The notes beneath the pieces are model-generated. The model was not told where the DNA came from. It did not search any database and worked only from the letters and a program-made list of their open reading frames with translations. The position numbers were made by a program, and so were the translations under genes. From a virus, in IMG/VR virus record IMGVR_UViG_3300017991_005544, positions 1 to 64,000 of that record: a stretch of DNA of 64,000 nucleotides. The stretch is one strand, 5' to 3'. Positions 16,818 to 24,063 of this stretch are shown here, piece by piece (the first letter of the stretch is position 1; every line of letters starts with the position of its first letter).

Positions 16818-16852
16818 GCCCCTCAGAGCCACGACAATCGATTCTGAGGGGC
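16818..16852. terminator. Bidirectional intrinsic terminator at the strand switch
   Basis: A perfect 10-bp stem, GCCCCTCAGA (16818-16827) with TCTGAGGGGC (16843-16852), and a 15-nt loop. On the - strand it is followed by TTTTCTT, a good terminator tail; on the + strand by CTTCTCTATTT, a weaker one. It separates the + late-type block from the - replication block, so it can stop transcription from both sides. Confidence 0.85.
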
Positions 16853-16935
16853 CTTCTCTATTTATGGCTACCCGACATCATGTGATGTGGACTTTTCATC
16901 AAATCGGGGCGGTCTCGTGAGCCAGCCCAGGCCGG

Positions 16936-17066
16936 TCAGTACTGATCATCCCGGAAGAAGCGGTGCCAGGTGCCACACCGGGGGCAGGCCCAGAAGAGTG
17001 ATCCATTATGGAACACTGGTCGGCAGGCTACCTTGCAGCCTGGGCAGGTCCTGGGGTCCCCTTTGA
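16936..17066 (-). CDS. Zinc ribbon segment in +1 frame relative to 17236-17006
   Basis: This part of the frame reads GDPRTCPGCKVACRPVFHNG, SLFWACPRCGTWHRFF in pieces: four Cys in two C-x-x-C pairs, a good zinc ribbon. Upstream in the same frame (to ATG 17181) the sequence looks like a shadow of the neighbouring gene (Ser/Pro/Thr-rich, no pattern). No start codon lies just upstream of the ribbon, so it is most simply the C-terminal end of the preceding gene. End coordinate is approximate. Confidence 0.4.
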
Positions 17067-17236
17067 TGGAGTTCTCGGTAGGCTTTCTTGAGGGCCTGGT
17101 ATCGGCCTCGGGCACAGTCGTAGGCCAGGAGCTTCGTCCCGGCTTTCGTGAAGTAGTAGATCCTGTCTTTTTGGTAGGCATTACTTGCCTCCCGCCGGGC
17201 GATCCGGCGGAGTCGTTTCGCCACTTTTCCCCTCAT
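17006..17236 (-). CDS. Small basic protein; may continue by frameshift into a zinc ribbon (16936)
   Basis: From ATG 17236 behind GGAGGAG. The protein-like part is VAKRLRRIARREASNAYQ, KDRIYYFTKAGT, CARGRYQALKKAYRELHQR, a pattern found in small phage proteins. After about residue 58 this frame becomes unconvincing (GPQDLPRLQGSLPTSVP), while the +1 frame at the same point gives a clean zinc ribbon (CPGCKVAC, FWACPRCGTWHRF) ending at 16936. The switch point is near CATCAAAGGGGACCCC on the - strand. Either a +1 frameshift, an indel, or overlapping genes. Confidence 0.5.
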   Translation of the reverse strand: MRGKVAKRLRRIARREASNAYQKDRIYYFTKAGTKLLAYDCARGRYQALKKAYRELHQRGPQDLPRLQGSLPTSVP

Positions 17237-17360
17237 TGGTCTTCTCCTCCATGCATTTTTTGCAGATGTCGTACCGGATGGCCTTGTCCTTGGCCCTGCA
17301 CCGGCATCCTCCCATGTGGACCCCGCAGATCCGGCACTCGATACGGTAGTGTTCACTCAT
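17181..17360 (-). CDS. 59-residue Cys-rich zinc-binding protein
   Basis: Start ATG 17360 behind GGAGGG, stop TAA at 17181-17183. Sequence in parts: MSEHYRIECRICGVHMG, GCRCRAKDKAIRYDIC, KKCMEEKTNEG. Six Cys in C-x-x-C, C-x-C and C-x-x-C pairs make a compact zinc-binding protein. It overlaps the end of the gene above by 8 bp and the start of the gene below by 56 bp. Likely a nucleic-acid or protein-binding accessory factor; function unknown. Confidence 0.6.
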   Translation of the reverse strand: MSEHYRIECRICGVHMGGCRCRAKDKAIRYDICKKCMEEKTNEGKSGETTPPDRPAGGK

Positions 17361-17682
17361 CTTTTCCCTCCATGAATTCCGTGATCGGTACGGCTCGTTT
17401 CTTTGGTTTCTTCACCTTGGCCGGTTCTTCTGGAGGCCCGTGGCTGATTTCACCTCCGTAGATGGTGTGCCACCTTCCATTGACGTTGATCCTGAATTTA
17501 CCGTCGATCTTCTGGATATCCCCCTCGTAGGTCACCGGGGGGGTTGCCACTGGAGCGGCTTTCTTCGGGACGGGGGTGTCGGTTGAGTTATCCCCGGATG
17601 CTCCGAAGAACCGTCCCATCCTTTTGGCTACCGGATACCACGGGTCATATAACCTCAAGAATCGGTCAAGCTCCTGTCCCAT
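17353..17682 (-). CDS. Small protein, unknown
   Basis: 109 residues from ATG 17682 (MGQELDRFLRLYDPWY); the longer reading frame to 17835 is a shadow of the HNH gene. A short N-terminal helix with Trp, a Pro/Ala-rich linker (PKKAAPVATPPV), then a compact beta region (YEGDIQKIDGKFRINVNGRW) and a basic C-terminus. Overlaps the HNH gene's end by 17 bp. Confidence 0.5.
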   Translation of the reverse strand: MGQELDRFLRLYDPWYPVAKRMGRFFGASGDNSTDTPVPKKAAPVATPPVTYEGDIQKIDGKFRINVNGRWHTIYGGEISHGPPEEPAKVKKPKKRAVPITEFMEGKDE

Positions 17683-18145
17683 CCTGGTTCCTCTTTGCCA
17701 GTCTTTTCCTGAGCTTGGCTGTCTCTGACTTGTGACACGGCACACACAGGGTCCTGTAGTTCTCGAGGCCGCAGTGGCCCCCGCCCTCCGATACAGGTAT
17801 GATGTGGTCGGCCTCCCACCACTCCCTCCAGACATCCGGGAATCCCCTGTCCATCATTTCGGCCAGGAATTCACCACGCTCCCGTATGGCCCGTTTCTTC
17901 AGGATCTTGGTGTCGACCCCGCAGATTGCACAGACCCCCTTGTCTCGTTGGCCTACCCGGTATGCCGCATGTGATGGATTGCACCTGATCGAGGCCTCAT
18001 CCACACATTCGTCACTGCACCAGGTGCGCCTGCCCTTCGGGACCTGCTGGCCGCAGTACCGGCAATACCGTTCCCCGTTGGGCCCCCTGGGCCTGTAGGG
18101 GTAGGCATCATACATCGAGACCGATCGTTTGTGCCGGTTACCCAC
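17666..18145 (-). CDS. HNH endonuclease
   Basis: About 159 residues. N-terminal zinc site (CRYCGQQVPKGRRTWCSDEC), second site CAICGVDTKI, then the HNH core EADHIIPVSEGGGHCGLENYR followed by CVPCHKSETAK: His-Asn-His with a structural zinc from four Cys. Base composition matches the neighbours, so this looks like a resident phage nuclease (packaging or DNA processing) more than a recent homing insertion. Start GTG 18145 overlaps the gene above by 8 bp; ATG 18115 is an alternative. Confidence 0.8.
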   Translation of the reverse strand: MGNRHKRSVSMYDAYPYRPRGPNGERYCRYCGQQVPKGRRTWCSDECVDEASIRCNPSHAAYRVGQRDKGVCAICGVDTKILKKRAIRERGEFLAEMMDRGFPDVWREWWEADHIIPVSEGGGHCGLENYRTLCVPCHKSETAKLRKRLAKRNQDGTGA

Positions 18146-18809
18146 GTTGCAACACCCCCTTGATGCCTCCTGAGGGGCATTCCGGGCACATCATGAGGCC
18201 GGACGGCACGGGTCCATCATGTTCGAATTCAGCCCCGCACTTGGGGCACCAGAGACGTGTCGTGGTCTTGACGGGAGGGACCAGCTTGCAGATCTCTTCG
18301 TAGTCGGCCCGGTCAGCACACTCACAGATCCCGACGGCATGATCACAACCTCCCGTGACCTCGAAGCACCGCTCGTAAAAATCCCTTGCCTTCTCCAGGG
18401 CCTTCTCGAGCGCAATGGCGATCTGGCCGGTCCAGTCGAGGCAGGTCTTGGTCTCTTCGAGTTCTGCTTCTGCCTTCCTCAAGGACTCGATCGTCTTGAG
18501 GAGTCGTTGTCGGATCATGTCACCTTCGTGCTCGTGGATGGTCCGGCCCTCCCCCTTCACGACCTTGACCTGTCGGTAGATCTCGTCTCCTCTCTCGAGG
18601 TCGCATCCGGCGTTGATGTCACCGAGAGTCCTCATGACCTCACCATGGATGTCGAGCATGTTCCGAAAAGTATCGAGCATCCTGATGGCCTTGTCACGAT
18701 CCACGGTGGGCCAGGCCCGGTGGGCGCAATCGAAAAGGAATTGCTCGATTTCGCTGTCGATGACATCTCGTTCGGCCTGCATCTTGGCCTGATACTCCTG
18801 GTCAGTCAT
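18138..18809 (-). CDS. Coiled-coil protein with C-terminal zinc ribbon
   Basis: 223 residues. Mostly helical, with a charged coiled-coil segment around residues 95-150 (RLLKTIESLRKAEAELEETK). Cys sites follow: CFEVTGGCDHAVGICECAD and a C-terminal ribbon WCPKCGAEF, MMCPECPSGG. Not recognised. Overlaps both neighbours by a few bases. Confidence 0.5.
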   Translation of the reverse strand: MTDQEYQAKMQAERDVIDSEIEQFLFDCAHRAWPTVDRDKAIRMLDTFRNMLDIHGEVMRTLGDINAGCDLERGDEIYRQVKVVKGEGRTIHEHEGDMIRQRLLKTIESLRKAEAELEETKTCLDWTGQIAIALEKALEKARDFYERCFEVTGGCDHAVGICECADRADYEEICKLVPPVKTTTRLWCPKCGAEFEHDGPVPSGLMMCPECPSGGIKGVLQRG

Positions 18810-19222
18810 GATTCTGCTCCCATGAAATCAATGATATTGATGGTTTTTCGTTCTCCGGCTGGATGCTTTCTGTGCGTGACTCTCTTGAGGGTACAGATGA
18901 ATTCCTGGAATTCAACCAGACTCCCGTCAAGGAGAAGCTTGTGGCATCTTTCATATTCTTCTTGTGTCGTGAGTCTTCTGCCGTCGTTGAATGCTTTCCC
19001 TGCTTCGTGCTCTTTCAAGATGTTTTCAATGCACACGTTTAGGTGTACATCGAAAACATCACGAAGGGAAACTCGCATCGACCCAAAATCGTGGTATGGG
19101 ATTTCCATCTTTTCGACACGATCGTATGCTTTGGCAAGAATATCGGAAGTTTCTTTTGTGTCCTGCTGATCAAGCATCTTGACGTAGTTCGGGATCTTCC
19201 GACCTCTCCACGTTATGCTCAT
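18806..19222 (-). CDS. Unknown helical protein
   Basis: 138 residues, ATG 19222 behind AGGAG. Charged, largely helical (TSDILAKAYDRVEKMEIPYH, VCIENILKEHEAGKAFNDG). No family recognised. A very stable GC hairpin (19235-19252) lies directly before its ribosome binding site. Confidence 0.45.
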   Translation of the reverse strand: MSITWRGRKIPNYVKMLDQQDTKETSDILAKAYDRVEKMEIPYHDFGSMRVSLRDVFDVHLNVCIENILKEHEAGKAFNDGRRLTTQEEYERCHKLLLDGSLVEFQEFICTLKRVTHRKHPAGERKTINIIDFMGAES

Positions 19223-19234
19223 CGAGCATCTCCT

Positions 19235-19252
19235 GGGGGGCTTTCGCCCCCC
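19235..19252 (-). promoter_or_regulatory. GNRA-capped GC hairpin upstream of the 19222 gene
   Basis: On the - strand GGGGGGC-GAAA-GCCCCCC: seven GC pairs with a GAAA tetraloop, ending immediately before the AGGAG of the next gene. On the + strand the same sequence is followed by CTTTCTTT and would look like a terminator, but no + strand gene is near. On the - strand no T-tract follows, so it more likely stabilises or separates mRNA segments, or controls translation. Confidence 0.55.
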
Positions 19253-19258
19253 CTTTCT

Positions 19259-19627
19259 TTACTGGTTGAACGTCATGCATCCTGTAGGCGGATCGGGCGG
19301 AGTATGATCAAATGTGGCTTCTGCCTCGTTTGAGCGGCCACTCTCGTTTCCTGCGTGATCATATGCGGTGGCTGACCAATAGAATGTTCCATCCGGGTGG
19401 TCTGGATCGAACATCCACCGATTTGTACCGGCAGGAATCGAAACGGCAAACGTGAGGCCCTCGTAGTTCCCTGGTGTGGTGGTCTCGTAGATGTAGTAGC
19501 CTGCCAGGTCAGGCTCTGTGTTGTGATCCCACGTGAGACCGTCGGGGTTGTAGATTTCACCACCCTGCCCCATCACCAACGGAGACATGAGCAGTACCGC
19601 CACCATCGCCATCATGATCTTTTTCAT
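19259..19627 (-). CDS. Secreted protein with fibronectin type III-like domain
   Basis: 122 residues from ATG 19627 (MKKIMMAMVAVLLMSPLVMGQ, a clear signal peptide); GTG/ATG 19642 would add five residues. The mature part looks like one fibronectin III domain: LTWDHNTEPDLAGYYIYET, FYWSATAYDHAGNESGRS, then a TPPDPPTG tail. Such domains occur on phage surfaces and exported proteins and mediate weak carbohydrate or protein binding. Its place among cytoplasmic-type genes is unusual. Confidence 0.65.
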   Translation of the reverse strand: MKKIMMAMVAVLLMSPLVMGQGGEIYNPDGLTWDHNTEPDLAGYYIYETTTPGNYEGLTFAVSIPAGTNRWMFDPDHPDGTFYWSATAYDHAGNESGRSNEAEATFDHTPPDPPTGCMTFNQ

Positions 19628-19658
19628 TCTGCTTTCTCCCATTGTCTTTGTGGGTTAA

Positions 19659-19865
19659 CTACAGTTTCTCGACATCGATCGTGACCGTTACTCTGACCCG
19701 GTCAAGATCTGTCTGGCCGAATTCGTGTTCGGCATCCTTCTTTTTCTTGATGATCGCTTTCTTGAGACCAGCACGAAGCTTCTTGGGATCAAGGCCGCAT
19801 TCCTCGAGAGTGGATGCCTCTTTTTCGCCTGCCGGTACATACCCGGTCTCACTGATTCTCTTCAT
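19659..19865 (-). CDS. Small basic/acidic protein, unknown
   Basis: 68 residues from ATG 19865 behind AGGAGG; longer starts overlap the gene above. Sequence features: ECGLDPKKLRAGLKKAIIKK, then a beta end DLDRVRVTVTIDVEKL. Not recognised. Confidence 0.45.
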   Translation of the reverse strand: MKRISETGYVPAGEKEASTLEECGLDPKKLRAGLKKAIIKKKKDAEHEFGQTDLDRVRVTVTIDVEKL

Positions 19866-20172
19866 TTTCTTCCTCCTGTTCATGGTTGCTGATTTTTTCG
19901 ACCACGTCGATAGCAAGTGCCGATTCTATCACTTCGGCCCATGCGTTATCAAGATCATGGTCGGTCCAGCCCTTGCAGTCAGGCAGGGTCCTGAGAAAAT
20001 TCCTGACCTTCATGCCCTCACGGAAGTGGACCGGCCACGGGAGCCTGCCGGTCTTGAAGACTGGAGATACTGTGCCGTATTTTTCCTTGTATCGCTTGAA
20101 ATGAGCAATACCGTCCGGTCCCAACCACTCGACAACCGCCTTCATGATTTCTCTTGTGATTTTCTGGCCCAT
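19849..20172 (-). CDS. Small protein, unknown
   Basis: 107 residues; helical N-terminus (ITREIMKAVVEWLGPDGIAH), a central LRTLPDCKGWTDHDLDNAW segment and an acidic tail. Overlaps the gene below. No family recognised. Confidence 0.45.
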   Translation of the reverse strand: MGQKITREIMKAVVEWLGPDGIAHFKRYKEKYGTVSPVFKTGRLPWPVHFREGMKVRNFLRTLPDCKGWTDHDLDNAWAEVIESALAIDVVEKISNHEQEEENEENQ

Positions 20173-20191
20173 GGGCTCCTCCTTTTTGGTT

Positions 20192-20518
20192 TCAGAACGG
20201 TATATCCTGTTCGTCGTCGAGATCAGGCATGTAGTCGTCCATCTTTTCCCTTATCCTCTCCGCCACTTTGAACACGACCTTCTGGAAATCCTTCGGGAAG
20301 GTCTGCTCGGGGCTCAGGACGTAGTTGTAGATGTAGTTGTAACCGGAGGGGTCCTCCAGAATATCAGAGAGTCTGTGCCCAACCCAAGATCCGAACAAGA
20401 ACAGGACATCTACAATTTTACCATCTTTCTTGATGATCTTGTATTTGCCATCGAACCTATTCTTGCTCGTCTCCTCCTTCTCCGTCTTCATCTGTTCCAA
20501 CATCTTCCGTACGTCCAT
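20192..20518 (-). CDS. Small protein, unknown
   Basis: 108 residues from ATG 20518 behind AAAGGA. Contains KYKIIKKDGKIVDVLFLFGSW and an acidic C-terminus ending DDEQDIPF, the acidic-aromatic tail seen in single-strand DNA-binding proteins; that resemblance is only in the tail. Overlaps the upstream gene by 62 bp. Confidence 0.45.
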   Translation of the reverse strand: MDVRKMLEQMKTEKEETSKNRFDGKYKIIKKDGKIVDVLFLFGSWVGHRLSDILEDPSGYNYIYNYVLSPEQTFPKDFQKVVFKVAERIREKMDDYMPDLDDEQDIPF

Positions 20519-20810
20519 GATCCTGTCCTTTCTTCATTCTGAAATTGATAAATTGCATGAGGGTCATGCCTTTCTTTTCGGCAAACAAAACATTCATCCT
20601 GAGGGTCGTGATGTTATGACCAAGGACTTCACATATCCTGCGGCACGAAAATTCACTATCAGGTTCATAGTCATCATCGAAGATCCAGGCCCTGGCAAGC
20701 TCTTTCTGCTCTTTGGCTGTTTCGGTTTTGGCTTTACTCAGATATGCCTTGATCTCGTCCTTCAAGCACCTGATGAGCAAGCTTTGGTAATTTGTGAGAA
20801 AAAGGGCCAT
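20457..20810 (-). CDS. Helix-turn-helix-like protein, unknown
   Basis: 117 residues. SCRRICEVLGHNITTLRMNVLF looks like a helix-turn-helix of the kind found in small phage DNA-binding proteins. The C-terminus is acidic. The gene lies just below the RuvC-like gene and overlaps the next gene's start by 62 bp. Confidence 0.45.
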   Translation of the reverse strand: MALFLTNYQSLLIRCLKDEIKAYLSKAKTETAKEQKELARAWIFDDDYEPDSEFSCRRICEVLGHNITTLRMNVLFAEKKGMTLMQFINFRMKKGQDHGRTEDVGTDEDGEGGDEQE

Positions 20811-20811
20811 T

Positions 20812-21540
20812 TCACCGTATCCTGTATTTTTCAGCCTCAGTGGCGAACTCGATTGCTGTCTCGCCCTTCTCGATCAAAAGGTTCACCGCAATCTTCGCTT
20901 CCTTCTGGACAAGATTGCAGTATCGATGAGGGTTTGCCTCGAATTTCTTCTGGTCATCGAACTCCGTGATGCCTGCCATCGTGTTCAGCACCTTGATGAT
21001 AGCGTCACCGATCTTGACCAGCACGACAGCGTCGGCTTCGTCTGAGGACTTGGTGTCTATCTCGTACCTTCTCAGAACCTCCTTCATGATGTGATCTTTG
21101 TCCATGGCTCCTATGAAGGACTTGATCTGGGATGGAGCCACCTTGATCAACGGGATTCCGGCCTCCCAGATCAGCATCATGATGGCTCCGTGCATTTCTC
21201 CTGCCTTCTCCCGGCCAAACTCGGATCCAAACGAGTAGTCTTCCATCATGACCAGCAAGGGCTCGGATGCGTCGAGTTCTGCTCCGACCCAAGCCTGTAC
21301 TTCCACGACCTTGGAGAATCCCTTGAGCCGGGTCACGGTCGAATGCGTTATGGTGACGGGCTTCTTGTTGTTGTCGAGGTTCATGGTCTGGAGGGCAATG
21401 CCCGGCTTGTTTCGGCCAGGATCCAGGCCCATGATCATGCCGAGGTCTCGTTTCTTGTCAAGGGCCTTCCTGAGCCTCGAGGCATTCTTGAACAGAAGCT
21501 CGGTTCTGTCTTCTTTGAGCAATCGTTTCTTAGCCATCAT
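20812..21540 (-). CDS. RuvC-like Holliday junction resolvase
   Basis: About 242 residues from ATG 21540 or 21537. RNase H-fold marks of RuvC: first Asp in MIMGLDPGRNKPGIAL, the Glu in LLVMMEDYSFG, the conserved FGSEFGREKAGEMHG region, and the closing D-E-A-D in SSDEADAVVLVKIG. Resolves four-way junctions formed during recombination-dependent replication and packaging. It follows the SbcC-like gene with overlapping stop and start, fitting a recombination operon. Confidence 0.8.
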   Translation of the reverse strand: MMAKKRLLKEDRTELLFKNASRLRKALDKKRDLGMIMGLDPGRNKPGIALQTMNLDNNKKPVTITHSTVTRLKGFSKVVEVQAWVGAELDASEPLLVMMEDYSFGSEFGREKAGEMHGAIMMLIWEAGIPLIKVAPSQIKSFIGAMDKDHIMKEVLRRYEIDTKSSDEADAVVLVKIGDAIIKVLNTMAGITEFDDQKKFEANPHRYCNLVQKEAKIAVNLLIEKGETAIEFATEAEKYRIR

Positions 21541-23374
21541 CTTCTCCCCAGGAGCACTTGACCTTTGACCTGCCGTCCTGAAGCATGACCAGGATCCGGT
21601 GATCAAAGAGCTTCTTCGACTCCCTGTCGTTGGTCACGAGGAGAATTTGTTGCCCATCGAAAATTTCTCGCATGAGTTTTACGATCTCCTCATAACCCTT
21701 CACAGACAAATCCTTGCCAATCTCGTCAAACAGCTTGAATCTCATGTCGTCCCCCGACACCATCATGAGACCAAGCCGGATGGCCTTTTCGATTCGGTTG
21801 CGCTGGCCTCCACTGTACAGGTCAAAGTCCTTGATCTCGTCGTTCTCGATGACATCGATCGTGATCTCGGTCTTGACCGTGCCCTTGGTCGTTTCCTTCT
21901 CGGGTTCAATATAGATCGAGATGGATCCATCCGTGAGCTTGTGGATGTATTGATTTGAATACGACTGGAGCTTCTTGATCAGGTCCACGATCAAGTCACC
22001 CTCGGCTCCCTTGGGACTGAACTGTTCATTCCAGAATTTCAGGACATCTCGATTCGTGACGGCTCCCTGCTTGTTGAACATGACCTGGACCAGTTCCTCC
22101 GATACCGCCTCGAGATCCTCCTGGGCCTTGTCCAGGGATTTTTGGATTTCTTCACGAAGCCGACTGAGGCTTTTCTTCTTGTGATCAAGGTGTTCGAGGT
22201 CCTGCAAGACGGCCTCGTTCTCTTTGAGTTTGTACTCGAGACTCTTGACCCTGTCCTTCAGGCCGGATCGTTCCTCAAGCTTCTCGTTGTACTTGCTCCT
22301 CAGGTCTTCCAAGGTCTTGAGGTCCTGCCGGGCCTTCTTTTCTTCCTCGATGGCACTTTCCGGCGGGAACGGTATCTTTCGCCGGACCCGGTCGATGACG
22401 GTATCATCCACGGTGGTGGCACACATGGGGCATTCACCTGACTCATCGAGCTTTCTGATGTCTCCTTCGATCTGTTCCCGGATCGTATCTGTCCTGGAGA
22501 TCTCCCGGATGGCCTTCTCGAGCCTTTTCTTGGGCTCTGTGGCTTCAGCATGGCTGATCTTCTCACCAAGTCCTTCGATCTCGGCAGACAATGCCTTGAT
22601 CTTTTCGTGAGTCTTGTCGATGCTTTCCCGGAGGGGCCCCTCGTCATGCAGCTTGCCCCTTATGGTCTCCATTTCCTTGTCGGTGGCCTCGACCTCCTGG
22701 TTCTGCTCCTGCTCGAAATTCTCGAGCCGTTCCCGGTCTGTTTCGACCCGGTGCTTGGCCGTCGTCTTGGCGTTCATGAGGGATTCGACAGATCCTTCGA
22801 TCCTGGAGAGGCTGTTCTCGGCATCCTTGAGGTCAGGACCGATAAGCTTCCTGGCTTCCCGCAGATGGAGGATCCCGGCGATCTGGGCCAGGATTTCCTT
22901 CCGCTTGCTGTCGGCCACATAGACAAAATTGGTCTCCCTGGAATCCCCGTACAGGATGCAGTTCTGGAACGTGAGCCACTCGACCCCGATGATCTGATCG
23001 ATCTTGGGCTGCATGTTGCGAGGCCTGCCACTGAAGGTCTTGTCTCCAACATTGACCGTTACGGTCTCGGCTGACCCGGTACGTTTGCGGGAAATGGTGA
23101 ACTCACCACCAAGCCGGGGAGAATAGAACATGACCTCAAGCAGCGTGTTCTTGCCGAACGGGCCAATGATGTTTGCTGCCTTTTTGCGAAGCACCTCCCC
23201 ATACAGGGCATACGAAACCATGTCGAGGATCAGGGTCTTGCCGACGGCATTGGTATCAAGAACCGGCTTGTCCAGATTCCGGCCTTCGATCCCGATTATC
23301 CCCCTGGTCGGCAGTGTCAACGACAGGTTCTCGTACGTGACGAAGTTCTTTGCCTTGATCTTCCTTACGATCAT
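21530..23374 (-). CDS. SbcC/Rad50/gp46-like recombination ATPase subunit
   Basis: 615 residues from ATG 23374 (MIVRKIKAKNF); ATG 23398 is an alternative. N-terminal ABC-type ATPase half with P-loop ending TNAVGKTLIL, preceded by an extra segment (NLDKPVLD); long coiled coil; zinc hook CPMC in the middle; second coiled coil; ABC signature YSGGQRNRIEKA; Walker B FKLFDEIGKDL. With its partner at 24060-25193 it resects DNA ends, as T4 gp46/gp47. Length is typical for the phage form. Confidence 0.88.
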   Translation of the reverse strand: MIVRKIKAKNFVTYENLSLTLPTRGIIGIEGRNLDKPVLDTNAVGKTLILDMVSYALYGEVLRKKAANIIGPFGKNTLLEVMFYSPRLGGEFTISRKRTGSAETVTVNVGDKTFSGRPRNMQPKIDQIIGVEWLTFQNCILYGDSRETNFVYVADSKRKEILAQIAGILHLREARKLIGPDLKDAENSLSRIEGSVESLMNAKTTAKHRVETDRERLENFEQEQNQEVEATDKEMETIRGKLHDEGPLRESIDKTHEKIKALSAEIEGLGEKISHAEATEPKKRLEKAIREISRTDTIREQIEGDIRKLDESGECPMCATTVDDTVIDRVRRKIPFPPESAIEEEKKARQDLKTLEDLRSKYNEKLEERSGLKDRVKSLEYKLKENEAVLQDLEHLDHKKKSLSRLREEIQKSLDKAQEDLEAVSEELVQVMFNKQGAVTNRDVLKFWNEQFSPKGAEGDLIVDLIKKLQSYSNQYIHKLTDGSISIYIEPEKETTKGTVKTEITIDVIENDEIKDFDLYSGGQRNRIEKAIRLGLMMVSGDDMRFKLFDEIGKDLSVKGYEEIVKLMREIFDGQQILLVTNDRESKKLFDHRILVMLQDGRSKVKCSWGEDDG

Positions 23375-23600
23375 CTTGTTCCTTTCCTTTCTTGCCATCC
23401 GGTTTCGGCGGAGGCGGAGGGGCTTTAACCTTGGGCCCATGAACTGATCCTGACTTCATCGTCAGGCTGAGGTAGAGTTCCGCTACCTCCTTGGCGCACC
23501 CCTCATGGACCAGCTGCTTCCGCTTGGTCCTGACGAACCTCGAATCCGTAGGGACTGGTTGCTCGCACAGGGGGCACTGGTTATAGAGTATCTCTGACAT
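23256..23600 (-). CDS. Small zinc-binding protein overlapping the gp46-like start
   Basis: 114 residues from ATG 23600 (MSEILYNQCPLCEQPVPTD). A C-P-L-C pair, a basic segment with a later Cys (VHEGCAKEVAELYL), then a Pro/Lys-rich linker (APPPPPKPDGKKGK). The last 40 residues lie in a different frame over the first 119 bases of the gp46-like gene, an unusually long overlap for this genome. The N-terminal part is the more convincing. Confidence 0.5.
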   Translation of the reverse strand: MSEILYNQCPLCEQPVPTDSRFVRTKRKQLVHEGCAKEVAELYLSLTMKSGSVHGPKVKAPPPPPKPDGKKGKEQDDRKEDQGKELRHVREPVVDTADQGDNRDRRPESGQAGS

Positions 23601-23757
23601 TCTTCTCTCCTCGTTTCTTGCGTTCGACCTCGATGCGTAGCTGGCAAAGGCCGCAGTGCATGTTTCTCGAGATACAGAACTCAATAAAACTCGAGCCACA
23701 GATCTTACATTCACGTGTCTCGCATTCGTACTTATTTTTTTTCTGTTCTTCCTCCAT
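23581..23757 (-). CDS. 58-residue Cys-rich protein
   Basis: ATG 23757, stop TAA 23581-23583, overlapping the next start. In parts: MEEEQKKNKYECETRECKIC, GSSFIEFCISRNMHCGLCQL, RIEVERKKRG. Cys pairs C-x-x-C and C-G-L-C suggest one zinc site. Translation was checked base by base. Between the gp47-like and gp46-like genes. Confidence 0.6.
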   Translation of the reverse strand: MEEEQKKNKYECETRECKICGSSFIEFCISRNMHCGLCQLRIEVERKKRGEKNVRDTL

Positions 23758-23766
23758 GGTGCTCTC

Positions 23767-24063
23767 CTATTGGCACGGGATAGAAGGAACAAGAATCGTT
23801 TGCCATTCGAGTACCTCTTTCGTCAATATGAGGTACTTGTCGAAACAATAGTCAACGCCTTCTTCACAGCGGTAGGAAAGCCCAAGGGCCTTACAGATGT
23901 TTCGGTCATTGCACTCGTTGTCGCACATGATTGTAAGGTCCCCCTCGGGCATATCGAGGCCGAGGAATTCGCAGATTTCGGCCCTGCTTGCAGGGTATGG
24001 ACCCTTCGAACATGCCGTCAATACCATTGTCGTGATGACGAATACCATGATGATTGTTCTCAT
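23767..24063 (-). CDS. Small Cys-rich lipoprotein
   Basis: 98 residues: signal MRTIIMVFVITTMV with lipobox LTAC at Cys 18. The mature part has seven more Cys (EICEFLG, IMCDNECNDRNICKALG, YRCEEGVDYCFD), consistent with disulfides in the periplasm. It sits between the two subunits of the recombination nuclease, a surprising place for an envelope protein. Function unknown; exclusion or envelope role possible. Confidence 0.65.
   Translation of the reverse strand: MRTIIMVFVITTMVLTACSKGPYPASRAEICEFLGLDMPEGDLTIMCDNECNDRNICKALGLSYRCEEGVDYCFDKYLILTKEVLEWQTILVPSIPCQ

Noticed and set aside
17067-17181. Zinc ribbon gene starting independently at ATG 17181
   Set aside because: The first 40 codons read as noise against a coherent protein in the other frame; a frameshift is the better explanation, kept as a finding.
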